A stretch of DNA of 20,733 bases from Candidatus Kaiserbacteria bacterium RIFCSPHIGHO2_01_FULL_58_22 (GCA_001781445.1 MFLB01000047.1:1-20733); one strand, 5' to 3'; positions 1 through 7,375 are shown, counted from the first letter of the stretch. Notes: generated by a model from the sequence alone, not told the origin. Program-made: numbers and translations.

Positions 1-575
1 CGCCAGAAATCCGGCGTGTCCGTCGTGAACGAGAGCGTGCTCTCGACGCGGCAGAGGGCGTTTTTGTGCTCCGCCGGTCCGAGCAGAAGGGCCGCGGCGC
101 CGGCTCCCGCCGTGTACTCCAGCGCGTCGCCCGGTTTGCTCTGCGCGGCGTCCGCGCCTATCGCGAGCCCGAACTCGATCTGGCCGCTTCGGACGAATCC
201 GTCAACGATCTGCAGGCCCGCGGTGCCCGCCTTGCATGCGAATTCCAGGTCGGCGGCGTGCGAGAACGGATCGAGATTCAGCGCCGAGACGAGCATGCCG
301 CTCGTCGGCTTTACCGCGTAGGGATGGGATTCCGAGCCCACGAAGATCGCGGAGACCCGCAGGGAGGGGATGCCCGAGCACGCGAGCGCCTGGGCGGCCG
401 CCTCGAAGGCAAACGTAAACGTGTCTTCGCCGCGACCGGGCACGGATTTCTCCTTCACGCCTAGGCTCAACAAAAGCGCGGCCGGGTCCTGGCCCCAATG
501 GCGCGCGATGTCCGAGGTCTTGACCCGGTACTTCGGCACGTATACGCCGAATCCGATGATGGCGGAATGATCCAT
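1..575 (-). CDS. Hydroxymethylglutaryl-CoA synthase, archaeal type (partial, C-terminus beyond window edge)
   Basis: Condenses acetyl-CoA with acetoacetyl-CoA to HMG-CoA, the entry step of the mevalonate pathway. The first 191 residues are present; the gene runs off the left edge. The thiolase-fold signature is clear: a GFGVYVPKYR N-terminus, then GSESHPYAVKPTS around residues 80-92, EFACKAGTAG with the expected nucleophile Cys114, and GDALEYTAGAGAAA near 149-162. This pattern matches the archaeal/short-type HMG-CoA synthase rather than the eukaryotic or Staphylococcus-type enzyme (family knowledge). The ATG at 575 lies 34 nt after the HMG-CoA reductase stop and 9 nt after a TATACT hexamer (585-590, minus), so it may have its own leaderless transcript. 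In archaea the partners acetoacetyl-CoA thiolase and a DUF35 protein often sit next to it; those would be left of this window. Confidence 0.9.
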   Translation of the reverse strand, partial: MDHSAIIGFGVYVPKYRVKTSDIARHWGQDPAALLLSLGVKEKSVPGRGEDTFTFAFEAAAQALACSGIPSLRVSAIFVGSESHPYAVKPTSGMLVSALNLDPFSHAADLEFACKAGTAGLQIVDGFVRSGQIEFGLAIGADAAQSKPGDALEYTAGAGAAALLLGPAEHKNALCRVESTLSFTTDTPDFW

Positions 576-584
576 TGCAATCCG

Positions 585-590
585 AGTATA
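585..590 (-). promoter_or_regulatory. -10 hexamer for the HMG-CoA synthase gene
   Basis: On the minus strand this reads TATACT, 9 nt before the ATG at 575. It fits the leaderless spacing seen throughout the window. It lies in the 34-nt gap after the HMG-CoA reductase gene, so it would be an internal promoter in the mevalonate block. No clear -35 was identified. Confidence 0.5.
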
Positions 591-609
591 CCGCGCGCCT
601 CTCCGTTCC

Positions 610-1812
610 TCAACGTGACGCTAGGTACGGAGCGTCCTTCGTCCCGGAGCCTCCTTTTCTTCGGGCCAACCGGCGATGCGCCCGCGCGAGCGTGTTCGTT
701 GCTTGTGCCGCAAGAAGGGAAAGCTCGCCCGCGAGGACGGCGCCGCCGAAGATCTCCGCGAGTTGCGCCGGCGGTCGTAGCCTCGTTCTCTCCCGAAGGA
801 GGAGATCGAGGCACTGCTTTTGCGCGGGGAGGTCCGTCCCGCCGCCGCGCACTCCGAGAAGGAGCGCGGGAAGCGCGACCGATATCCGGATGCCGCCATG
901 CGCGCGGCAAAGCGCGGTGTCCGCAAGCGATCCTTCCACGACGTGCGCCGCGTCTTGGCCCGTCGCGAGGTACAGGGCGGCGAGCGTGTTCGCGGCGTGC
1001 AGATTACTCCCGAGCGCGCCCGCGAGGCGCGACCCGATCTCCAATTTGGCCCGCGCCGTCCTGCAGAGCGATGCCGGATCGGATCGCAAGACGCTCCGGA
1101 CGACGTTTTCCGGAAGGAGGGCCTCGGCGCGCACGCGGTATCCGCGGCCTTTCTTTTTTGTCCGCGCGCTCGGCTTCTTGTCGCTGTCCACGTTGCCCGC
1201 GACGGTCAGGAGCGGGATGCCGAGTTTTTTCGAAATGAACTCTCCGGCCGCCTGCGCCGCTATGGTGAGCATGTTCATGCCCATCGCTTCGCCGGTATCC
1301 GCCGCGAGCGTGAGGAAGAGCACGCCGTCTTTCGCGTCGATCTCGTACGAGAGGATCTTCAGGTGGCGGCTCGTCGCTTCCGCGATCTTTTTCCATGCGG
1401 GCTCGAGCGCGCGGATCTTCGCGGCGATCTTTTTCGGGGCCTTCGCTTCGAACGCGACGGAGCGCGTTATGCCAGCGTATTCCGAGAAAGCGCGGACGCC
1501 GCCCGAGCGCGCGAGCGCCTTGCAGCCGCGGTTGACGCTCGCGACCAAGGCGCCCTCGGTCGTCGCGAGCGGCAGGTATATGTCCGCGGTTTCGCCGGAG
1601 CTAAACAGGATGTTCAGCGGTCCCGCGAGCCCGACCGGGAGGGGAACCGCGCCGAACATCTGTTCGCAGTTGCGCTCGTCCGCCGCGCCGATCCGCTTTT
1701 GCGCGACGGCAAGATTAGCGAGGCCGATGCCGAGTTCACGCTCGATCCGCGCGCGCCGTTCATCCACCCGCTCGCGCGCGTTCATAGAGGGCGGCAGATT
1801 CCGGAGATCCAT
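610..1812 (-). CDS. Hydroxymethylglutaryl-CoA reductase (class I type, soluble)
   Basis: Reduces HMG-CoA to mevalonate using two NAD(P)H. The 400-aa protein has no N-terminal membrane domain, like archaeal enzymes. All four catalytic residues of the family are recognisable: Glu86 in LATTEGALVAS, Lys212 in DSDKKPSA, Asp287 in TGQDAAH, and a C-terminal His379 in LARAHRRLARR. The coenzyme-binding DAMGMN motif reads GEAMGMNM (174-181), with Glu replacing the usual Asp. PVGLAGPL (59-66) and GNVDSDKKP (207-214) also fit class I. The gene lies 45 nt downstream of the decarboxylase and 34 nt upstream of HMG-CoA synthase on the same strand, consistent with one mevalonate transcription unit. The ATG at 1812 has no convincing Shine-Dalgarno. 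Cofactor choice cannot be read from the sequence. Confidence 0.95.
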   Translation of the reverse strand: MDLRNLPPSMNARERVDERRARIERELGIGLANLAVAQKRIGAADERNCEQMFGAVPLPVGLAGPLNILFSSGETADIYLPLATTEGALVASVNRGCKALARSGGVRAFSEYAGITRSVAFEAKAPKKIAAKIRALEPAWKKIAEATSRHLKILSYEIDAKDGVLFLTLAADTGEAMGMNMLTIAAQAAGEFISKKLGIPLLTVAGNVDSDKKPSARTKKKGRGYRVRAEALLPENVVRSVLRSDPASLCRTARAKLEIGSRLAGALGSNLHAANTLAALYLATGQDAAHVVEGSLADTALCRAHGGIRISVALPALLLGVRGGGTDLPAQKQCLDLLLRERTRLRPPAQLAEIFGGAVLAGELSLLAAQATNTLARAHRRLARRKGGSGTKDAPYLASR

Positions 1813-1857
1813 GAGAAGGGAATTGTACCGCTCCGCGTTTTTCCCTCAAAGGCCGCC

Positions 1858-2853
1858 TCAGGCGCGCCTGCTTCCGCTCCCGACCCCCGCTTCGAAGATC
1901 GCGCAGTTCTTCTGGGCGCGAGCGTAGACGCGCACGGCGGGGAGCGCGCGTTCTTCGCAGATAAGGTGCACCGTGGGGCCGGCGTCCATGGTGTAGAGCA
2001 CCGGGAGGCGCTCCCGGGTTCGGAGTTCTTCGATCTCGCGGATGATGCGATGCGTCTCCTCGGAGAGATAGCAAAGCGGCGGCGCGCTCGAAGCCATCAC
2101 CGCATGCATGTCGAGGCAGTCTTCCTCGGCGACTTTTTGGAGCTTTTCGAAATCTTTTTTTAGGATGGCGTCGATGCAATCACGTTGTCGCGAAGGAATG
2201 CCGCGCAGACGCTTTTCGAACAGCGGACTCGTGCGCGCGAGCGCGTGGCCCTCGGTGGAGCCCGTCGCCTTTTCCGTTGCGGACGGCGCGATGACGACGT
2301 CGCGCAGGTTCCAATGAGCCGGGGGAGCGATCTGCTCCGCGTACGAAGCGCCGATCGCATCTCCTTCTCCGGCGATCATGGCCGAGAATCCGCCGAAGAC
2401 GCTCCGGCTCGCGGAGCCGGAGCCGAGGCGGGCCAGAACGCTGACGTCGCGCCGGGACAGCTCTCCGGCGAATCCGGCGTACGCTTCGGCAATCGCGCTG
2501 AAGACCGCCGCCGACGACGCGAGGCCGACGCCGCGCGGGACCTTGGAGCGTATCTCGAGCGAAACGCCCGCGGGGAACGCCTCCGCCGCTCCGATCGCGT
2601 CGAGGTAGCGTTTGACGAGGAGAAAATGCTTCCGCAGGCGATCGGCCTCCTTTTCGGCGAGCTTCCGTTCGGCGCCGCCCGGCTCGAAACCGCGCGCGGC
2701 AAATGTTTCCGCATGATCGGCGATGACCTCGACCGTCGGCTGGTCGAGCGTCATGGAGAGCGAATCGGCGGCCGACAGGCGCAACTCCTCGTTGCGGTTG
2801 CCCCAATATTTGATGAGAGCGATATTCGGCGCGGATGCGGCGCGGATAGACAT
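1858..2853 (-). CDS. mvaD: Diphosphomevalonate (or phosphomevalonate) decarboxylase, GHMP family
   Basis: ATP-dependent decarboxylase giving IPP from mevalonate 5-diphosphate, or isopentenyl phosphate if it acts on mevalonate 5-phosphate. The 331-aa protein shows the family order: APNIALIKYWGNR (8-20), the GHMP phosphate-binding loop KVPRGVGLASSAA (104-116), ARLGSGSASRSVFGGF (141-156) and YTMDAGPTVHL (287-297) with the catalytic Asp290. The start at 2853 is chosen over an upstream in-frame ATG at 2892 because homology begins at MSIRAASAPN and it lies one base after the stop of the upstream kinase gene (2855-2857), a translational-coupling arrangement. The true substrate is undecided: no phosphomevalonate kinase is seen in the window, so a phosphomevalonate decarboxylase role is possible but unproven. 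Confidence 0.9.
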   Translation of the reverse strand: MSIRAASAPNIALIKYWGNRNEELRLSAADSLSMTLDQPTVEVIADHAETFAARGFEPGGAERKLAEKEADRLRKHFLLVKRYLDAIGAAEAFPAGVSLEIRSKVPRGVGLASSAAVFSAIAEAYAGFAGELSRRDVSVLARLGSGSASRSVFGGFSAMIAGEGDAIGASYAEQIAPPAHWNLRDVVIAPSATEKATGSTEGHALARTSPLFEKRLRGIPSRQRDCIDAILKKDFEKLQKVAEEDCLDMHAVMASSAPPLCYLSEETHRIIREIEELRTRERLPVLYTMDAGPTVHLICEERALPAVRVYARAQKNCAIFEAGVGSGSRRA

Positions 2854-2854
2854 A

Positions 2855-3688
2855 TCAGAGTTCCATTGTAGGCATACTTCTTTGGTTCGCAATCTTCACT
2901 ATTTCCTCTCTATCGCCGACGGCGAGCACGATACCCGCGCCACCCGTGCGGCTACCTGCGCCGATAATCTTTCCCGCACCACCTGCGGATTCAATAGCTG
3001 CGATAAGCTGTTGTGCCTCCGGTGGGACCACGCCGAGCGCGACCTGCGCTTTATGATGGTCGCGCATGACGGCACCGAAAGGTTCACCCCGCATAAGTCG
3101 CTCGGTGCAATTGCCGATAGTGTCCAAATGCTCCCGGATGTCCGGTTCCCGGCCTCGCATCCATGCAACGAGTTCGTTTGTAGGTTCTCCAGGAACCCCC
3201 GTGTCGATAAGTACGGCATCCCGGAGAAGTTCCGCGGACAGTTCGATGGGCTGTACCTCACCTTTTCTATACAGTATCGGGGCTCCTTGCCAAATAACGG
3301 CAAAGTCAAAACCACTGTTCCCGGGACTGAGAGTATTTTCGATGTGAAGGGCCGTCTCGCGCGAATCACCGAGGAGCACGCGCGCGACGGCGACAATAAG
3401 CGCAGTTGACGAGCCCATTCCCTTGCCTATGGGAACATCCGAATTGACGGTAAGTCTGCCCAAGAGGTCGGCCTTCTTTTCTTTACACGCGGCAGCTATT
3501 CTTTCGACGTACGGTAGCCATTGTTCGTTGCCCTCCCAGAGTATCTCGGTTCGCCAGAGGGCAGTATCTTCGTCGAAGGTCGTACATACGCCCAAGCGTG
3601 AGGGGACCGCAATGCCCGCACGGCCAAAGAGCGCTCCGTACTCTCCCGCGAGAATTATCTTGCCCGGCACGAAGGATTCGCGCGTCAT
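2855..3688 (-). CDS. GHMP kinase, mevalonate kinase-like
   Basis: Most likely phosphorylates mevalonate to mevalonate 5-phosphate with ATP. The 277-aa protein carries the three GHMP motifs: VPGKIILAGEYGALFG (7-22), the ATP loop VPIGKGMGSSTA (85-96) and KIIGAGSRTGGAG (240-252). NSGFDFAV near 124-131 supplies the catalytic Asp128 at the position of PSG-D-NAV in mevalonate kinases, and IDTGVPGEPTNELV resembles the IDTG...STKELV stretch of that family. GEY instead of GEH in motif 1 is more like phosphomevalonate kinases, so the substrate is not certain. The ATG at 3688 overlaps the uppS stop as ATGA (3685-3688), and the next gene starts 1 nt after its stop. The gene is visibly AT-richer than its neighbours, which may indicate separate acquisition. 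Confidence 0.8.
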   Translation of the reverse strand: MTRESFVPGKIILAGEYGALFGRAGIAVPSRLGVCTTFDEDTALWRTEILWEGNEQWLPYVERIAAACKEKKADLLGRLTVNSDVPIGKGMGSSTALIVAVARVLLGDSRETALHIENTLSPGNSGFDFAVIWQGAPILYRKGEVQPIELSAELLRDAVLIDTGVPGEPTNELVAWMRGREPDIREHLDTIGNCTERLMRGEPFGAVMRDHHKAQVALGVVPPEAQQLIAAIESAGGAGKIIGAGSRTGGAGIVLAVGDREEIVKIANQRSMPTMEL

Positions 3689-4344
3689 GCTCCGTAGCGG
3701 CGCCGCCGTTTTCGGTACGCCGCGAGGCAATCCGCGAGGTCTTCCGGCGCAATGTCCGGAAAATGCTTCTCCGTGAAGACCCATTCGGCATACGCTCCCT
3801 GCCAGAGGAAGAAATTGCTGAAGCGCATCTCGCCCGAGGTGCGGAACACGAGGTCGATATCCGGCAGTTCCGGATGATCGAGGTGCGCGCGGAGCGATTC
3901 TTCCGTGGCGCCGGAAGCCCTCATGCGCCTGACGGCGCGTATAATCTCGTCCCTGCCGCCGTAATCGACGGCCAGGTGGAGGGCGAATTTCTTGCAATCC
4001 TTCGTCATTTCCTCGGTCTCGGCGATGATCGCCGCGAGCGACCTCGGAATGCGGTCTTTGCGCCCCGAATGCACGAATCTCGTGTCGTTTTTCAGGAACG
4101 CATCGCGCTCGTTCCGCAGGTACTTCTCGAGGATGTTCATGAGCGCGCTCACCTCCTTTGTGTCGCGTTTCCAGTTCTCCGTCGAGAAACACCACACCGT
4201 CAGCACGCCGACGGAATTTTCCCGGCACCACTCCGCGAGCGGCCGGAAATTCTCTGCCGCCTTCTCATGGCCCTTCCAGGCGGGGAGACCCCGGGCTTTC
4301 GCCCAGCGCCGGGAGCCGTCGGGGATGATCGCGAGGTGGATCAT
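3685..4344 (-). CDS. uppS: cis-Prenyltransferase, undecaprenyl diphosphate synthase family
   Basis: Adds IPP units in cis to an allylic diphosphate to make the polyprenyl diphosphate carrier for peptidoglycan and glycan precursors. The 219-aa protein has IIPDGSRRWAKARG (6-19) with the Mg-binding Asp9, FSTENWKR (53-60) and RTSGEMRFSNFFLWQ (168-182), the standard family signatures. It is shorter than typical enzymes (about 240-260 aa), mainly at the N-terminus. The classic DGNGRWA reads DGSRRWA, a variant nearer archaeal-type cis-prenyltransferases, so product length cannot be inferred. The start at 4344 was chosen because it overlaps the idi stop as ATGA (4341-4344) and homology begins there. 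An allylic primer synthase (FPP/GGPP) is not in the window. Linking this gene to the mevalonate genes ties IPP supply to wall carrier synthesis. Confidence 0.92.
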   Translation of the reverse strand: MIHLAIIPDGSRRWAKARGLPAWKGHEKAAENFRPLAEWCRENSVGVLTVWCFSTENWKRDTKEVSALMNILEKYLRNERDAFLKNDTRFVHSGRKDRIPRSLAAIIAETEEMTKDCKKFALHLAVDYGGRDEIIRAVRRMRASGATEESLRAHLDHPELPDIDLVFRTSGEMRFSNFFLWQGAYAEWVFTEKHFPDIAPEDLADCLAAYRKRRRRYGA

Positions 4345-4859
4345 GCGGAAAGGATAATGCGGAGGCCCGCGCGGAACCACGGCGCGTATTCATCCGGGTT
4401 CGTCTTCATGTCCTCGACCAGCTTCCCCGTGTCCATCCACCGGTACTCCGCCACTTCGCCGGGATCTGGGAAAATGACCGGATCTTCCGCCTCTCCCGTG
4501 AGGATCGTAACGTGTTCGTGCTCGACCCCCCTTCCGCCCGGGTCTTCCGCGCGATAGACGAAGGACGGTCCTTCGTCTAGCAGGCAGGCAAAGCCCATTT
4601 CCTCCTTCAGCCGCCGCTCTCCGGCCTCGCGCGGCGTTTCGCCGTCCCGGGGATGGCTACAGCACGTGTTCGCGAGGATAAGGGGCCACAGCATCTTCTT
4701 GCGGCTTCTTCGCTGGACCAACACTTCTCTCCGCCGCCTTCGAAAGACATACACGGAAAACGCCTTGTGTAATTTCCCCCTGCCGGTATGGGCTTCAAGA
4801 GAATCGGACATGCCGATCGTTCCTCCACGCTCATTGACGAGAATAACGGCTCCGGACAT
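4341..4859 (-). CDS. idi: Isopentenyl-diphosphate delta-isomerase, type I (Nudix fold)
   Basis: Interconverts IPP and DMAPP, the starter for prenyl chains. The 172-aa protein has the type I pattern: LHKAFSVYVF (30-39), VLVQRRSRKKMLWP (46-59), NTCCSHP (64-70) with the catalytic Cys in the CC pair and metal ligand His69, a Nudix-like GETPREAGERRLKEEMGF (73-90), and VEHEHV (112-117) with catalytic and metal-binding Glu. It ends in the conserved APWF stretch (159-162). It is the first gene of the isoprenoid block in the transcribed direction. A TAGGAT hexamer (4866-4871, minus) lies 6 nt before the ATG, matching the leaderless pattern of this genome. The stop overlaps the uppS start by ATGA. Confidence 0.93.
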   Translation of the reverse strand: MSGAVILVNERGGTIGMSDSLEAHTGRGKLHKAFSVYVFRRRRREVLVQRRSRKKMLWPLILANTCCSHPRDGETPREAGERRLKEEMGFACLLDEGPSFVYRAEDPGGRGVEHEHVTILTGEAEDPVIFPDPGEVAEYRWMDTGKLVEDMKTNPDEYAPWFRAGLRIILSA

Positions 4860-4865
4860 GGGGCC

Positions 4866-4871
4866 ATCCTA
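4866..4871 (-). promoter_or_regulatory. -10 hexamer for the idi-uppS-kinase-mvaD unit
   Basis: Minus-strand TAGGAT, 6 nt upstream of the idi ATG. It matches the TANNNT-plus-5-to-10-nt spacing seen for the other unit starts. The hexamer is weaker than consensus and no -35 was recognised. Confidence 0.35.
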
Positions 4872-4945
4872 CCATCCCCCGCGGCGCCCGCTAACGCGGT
4901 TTTTCGGCGCCCGGTCTTCATCTTGCGCTCATGGGAAGCGAGTAC

Positions 4946-4951
4946 TACAGT
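4946..4951 (+). promoter_or_regulatory. -10 hexamer for the 58-aa gene
   Basis: TACAGT, 6 nt before the ATG at 4958, fits the leaderless spacing and supports that start over the ATG at 4931. Confidence 0.35.
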
Positions 4952-4957
4952 ATACGT

Positions 4958-5134
4958 ATGGTCGACAGGGAACATCAGGAGTGGCTTGCGAATCGCAAGG
5001 CCAGAAAAGACGACCGGAAAAAGGCTAAGCCCGAGCCGTTGCGGCCGACCGATGAGGGCGGCCCGCGCGCCGGGGGAAGCGCGCTCGCCGGAGGAGGGAT
5101 CGAGCGGGATGATTTCGATCCCGTCCTCTGGTGA
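4958..5134 (+). CDS. Small charged hypothetical protein (58 aa)
   Basis: I do not recognise this protein. It starts MVDREHQEWLANRKARKDDR, is rich in Lys/Arg/Asp in its first half, has a Gly/Pro-rich middle and ends in DDFDPVLW. No membrane segment or signal peptide is visible; it should be soluble and partly disordered. The ATG at 4958 is preferred to an in-frame ATG at 4931 because a TACAGT -10-like hexamer sits 6 nt before it. It is divergent from idi and ends 15 nt before the PEBP-like gene start. The ORF is short, so coding status is only moderately supported, mainly by the promoter-like spacing and the open frame in an otherwise gene-free gap. Confidence 0.45.
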   Translation: MVDREHQEWLANRKARKDDRKKAKPEPLRPTDEGGPRAGGSALAGGGIERDDFDPVLW

Positions 5135-5138
5135 GTGG

Positions 5139-5144
5139 TATACT
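5139..5144 (+). promoter_or_regulatory. -10 hexamer for the PEBP-like gene
   Basis: TATACT, 5 nt upstream of the ATG at 5150. This spacing leaves almost no 5' UTR, and the upstream in-frame GTG at 5135 would lie before the transcription start, so the ATG is preferred. Confidence 0.55.
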
Positions 5145-5149
5145 TCCGC

Positions 5150-5749
5150 ATGCGCAACGCCTACGCGCTTCTCGGCTTCACGACGCTCCTCGTCATTGTC
5201 GGGGCGGTGTACGCGTTCAATCGGGGCTCTGCCGAAAATGCGAACGAGCCCATTACCAGTTCATCGGATGGTTCCATGGCATCCACGCTTGCTCTTGCCA
5301 GCGCCGCCTTTCAAAACGGCGAAAGCATCCCATCGCCGTACACGTGCGACGCGGAAAATGTCTCGCCGCCGCTCCGAATATCCGGCGTCCCGGAAGGCGC
5401 GAAGTCTCTCGCGCTCGTCATGGACGATCCCGACGTGCCCAAAGCGCTTCGGCCCGACGGCGTGTTTGATCATTGGACGCTTTTTAACATCCCGCCCGAT
5501 ACGCGGGAGATCGCGCAGGCGGGGAGCGCGGGGACGCCGGGCGCAAACGGCGCGGGCAAGAACGCCTACACCGGCCCGTGTCCGCCCAAGGAGTACGAGC
5601 CGAGCGAGCACCGCTACTTCTTCCGCCTTTACGCGCTCGACGCCGAACTCTCGCTCCCGGAGGGCGCCGCGAAAGCGGACGTCTTGAACGCGATGGAAGG
5701 GCACGTTCTCGGACAGGCGGAACTGGTAGGTCGCTACAAGCGACGATAG
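5150..5749 (+). CDS. PEBP/YbhB-family protein with N-terminal membrane anchor
   Basis: Member of the phosphatidylethanolamine-binding protein (Raf kinase inhibitor-like, YbhB/YbcL) family; the bacterial function is poorly defined. The 199-aa protein begins with a hydrophobic segment (about 5-22, ALLGFTTLLVIVGAVYAF) that is a signal peptide or uncleaved anchor without an obvious lipobox. The family core follows: YTCDAENVSPPLRI, SLALVMDDPDVP with the ligand-pocket Asp residues, DHWTLFNIPP, YTGPCPP and HRYFFRLYALD, ending in AMEGHVLGQAELVGRYKR. The ligand-site His and the GPCPP loop are intact. It is monocistronic or the second gene after the 58-aa ORF. Placement outside the membrane is inferred from the hydrophobic N-terminus. 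Confidence 0.92.
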   Translation: MRNAYALLGFTTLLVIVGAVYAFNRGSAENANEPITSSSDGSMASTLALASAAFQNGESIPSPYTCDAENVSPPLRISGVPEGAKSLALVMDDPDVPKALRPDGVFDHWTLFNIPPDTREIAQAGSAGTPGANGAGKNAYTGPCPPKEYEPSEHRYFFRLYALDAELSLPEGAAKADVLNAMEGHVLGQAELVGRYKRR

Positions 5750-5794
5750 TTCGCGTTCTCTCAAACGAGGTCAACCGCGCATCGCGCTGTAATT

Positions 5795-7363
5795 ATGAAG
5801 GGTCTTGATGGAGTTGGGAAGAAAAGAACCCCCACCGGGTCTGGCGAGAAGAATTCCGGTGATCAGGAGAGGATATTTGGCACGAGTGTATTCAATTTCG
5901 AAGAGGTCCTTCCCGATCATCCTGCCTCGCACGAATTATTGGTAGCGGCGCGCAACGCGCAGGACGCGATCCGACAGAGAAAACAGATCGAAGTTTTAGA
6001 ACCGCTGGCAGAAACATTCGTCAAGGCTCTCGTTGATACGCTCTCGAACGGTCTCATGGAAGAAATGTTGAATGAAGAACGGTGCCGTGCTGGTGCGTTA
6101 TTCATCTTGCGAACCATTGCCGAGGATTTGGGACAGACCGGGGAATCCTGGACGGTGGAAGAGTACACTGCGAGGGGTATCGAAGACCAATTATCAGATT
6201 TTGCATGGAAGCATGAGGAGGCGTTGATGACCTTTGCAGATTCTGGAGGCGAATCCGCGGCAAACGTATTGCGAGTATGCGCGTCTCTCTCGGAGAAGAA
6301 ACATCTGGATGGGTGGAAGCACTGGCAGAATATTCTGACGGCGAGAACGGATTTGATAATACGCAATCTGGAGGCCTTCCCGCTAGAATTTACGAACCTA
6401 ACGCCATACGTGGAAGAGTTTGGGAACGAAGAACGGCGAAAGGTCGTCGAGCAGTTCGTACTGGACGCGGCAAGACGGAAGAACCATGCTCCGCTTTCGC
6501 AGTGGTTTGTTAGCTCGTGCGCTCGAGCGAGCGGGTATGCCGTACAACAAATCAGCGCAATGACAGGAAACGCTACACAAGCGCTCGACCTCGCGTATTG
6601 GTGGCACGCGGGAACGGCCTCACCCAAGCTTGCGGGAACAGTGGAGAGTAACATGGACACCATCGCAGAACTCGAGGTAGCCTCCAAAGGTGCGACGAAA
6701 TATCTCTATGAAAAATATGGCATTCGTGATTTCGGGCGCTATCCAGTGGAAATGCTCCTTGCGCAATATCATCTTAGGGAAGACAGCGCGACGCCCTACG
6801 GCGTCATCATCAATCCGAAGTCGGACCACAACGGGGCCTTCTACGATAACAAGGAAGTATTCCAAGCACTTATCGACCAGCTTGGCGCCGGCTTTCCCGT
6901 GCGCATCGTCGAGTGTGAAAGCGTCATCGGCATAGGAAAAAAGCTGATTCAGCTGAATAAGGACCACGGGAAGATAAGTTTTGCCATCATCGGCGGACAC
7001 GGTACCGCCCCGAGCATCACGCTCGGGGACAAGGGTAAGACGGCTGTCTTGCGCGTGGACGACCTTGAAGGAGCAGGGCTTCGGAGAGCCGGAGGATCGT
7101 TCTTTATCGCTAATCCAACAATCATCCTCAACTCCTGTAGCACAGGAAGTGATTATGGCGTTGCGGCAAATATGCTCCTGACGTTCCCTGGAGCGACGAT
7201 CCTCGCGCCCGAGGAGCCGACGTCTATCAAGGATATACGCGTAACGATGGATGGCGCCGGCGTGCCTAGATTCGACGTCGAATTTTTCGAACCACGCGTA
7301 ACGCGCGTCCACAGCAACGACCCGAGGGCGATCGCCAGCCGTGTCCCACGAAATAGCAGGTGA
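5795..7363 (+). CDS. Unrecognised 522-aa protein with C-terminal caspase-like (clan CD) domain
   Basis: No known family was recognised for the full length. Residues about 40-330 look all-helical, with no signal peptide or membrane segment, so it is probably cytosolic. From about 335 the pattern becomes alpha/beta: PYGVIINPKSDHNGAF, then FPVRIVECES, then ISFAIIGGHGTAPS with His402, and TIILNSCSTGSDYG with Cys448. A hydrophobic strand ending in HG, and 46 residues later a hydrophobic strand ending in Cys, is the hallmark of caspase/CHAT/gingipain-fold peptidases; the dyad codons are at 6998-7000 and 7136-7138. LLTFPGATILAPEEP follows, as in CHAT-like folds. The assignment rests on motif and secondary-structure reading only. 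Base composition is visibly AT-richer than neighbours, hinting at transfer. The ATG at 5795 is the only good start; a TGTAAT lies directly before it. Confidence 0.8.
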   Translation: MKGLDGVGKKRTPTGSGEKNSGDQERIFGTSVFNFEEVLPDHPASHELLVAARNAQDAIRQRKQIEVLEPLAETFVKALVDTLSNGLMEEMLNEERCRAGALFILRTIAEDLGQTGESWTVEEYTARGIEDQLSDFAWKHEEALMTFADSGGESAANVLRVCASLSEKKHLDGWKHWQNILTARTDLIIRNLEAFPLEFTNLTPYVEEFGNEERRKVVEQFVLDAARRKNHAPLSQWFVSSCARASGYAVQQISAMTGNATQALDLAYWWHAGTASPKLAGTVESNMDTIAELEVASKGATKYLYEKYGIRDFGRYPVEMLLAQYHLREDSATPYGVIINPKSDHNGAFYDNKEVFQALIDQLGAGFPVRIVECESVIGIGKKLIQLNKDHGKISFAIIGGHGTAPSITLGDKGKTAVLRVDDLEGAGLRRAGGSFFIANPTIILNSCSTGSDYGVAANMLLTFPGATILAPEEPTSIKDIRVTMDGAGVPRFDVEFFEPRVTRVHSNDPRAIASRVPRNSR

Positions 7364-7369
7364 TTGTTG

Positions 7370-7375
7370 TATACT
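7370..7375 (+). promoter_or_regulatory. -10 hexamer for hpf
   Basis: TATACT, 7 nt before the ATG at 7383 and just after the stop of the caspase-like gene. It indicates a separate leaderless transcript for the hibernation factor. Confidence 0.55.

Noticed and set aside
498..2163. Long plus-strand open frames opposite HMG-CoA reductase and mvaD
   Set aside because: They are Arg/Ala/Pro-rich antisense frames of high-GC genes with recognisable products on the minus strand.
2401..2423. Perfect 10-bp stem with a GCG loop inside mvaD
   Set aside because: It falls exactly on the conserved GSGSASRS motif of the decarboxylase, so the Gly/Ser/Arg codons themselves explain it; not counted as an inserted palindrome.
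2855..4231. Apparent fusion of the GHMP kinase with a long N-terminal extension
   Set aside because: The extension is the uppS sequence read in the wrong frame; kinase homology begins at 3688, which overlaps the uppS stop as ATGA.
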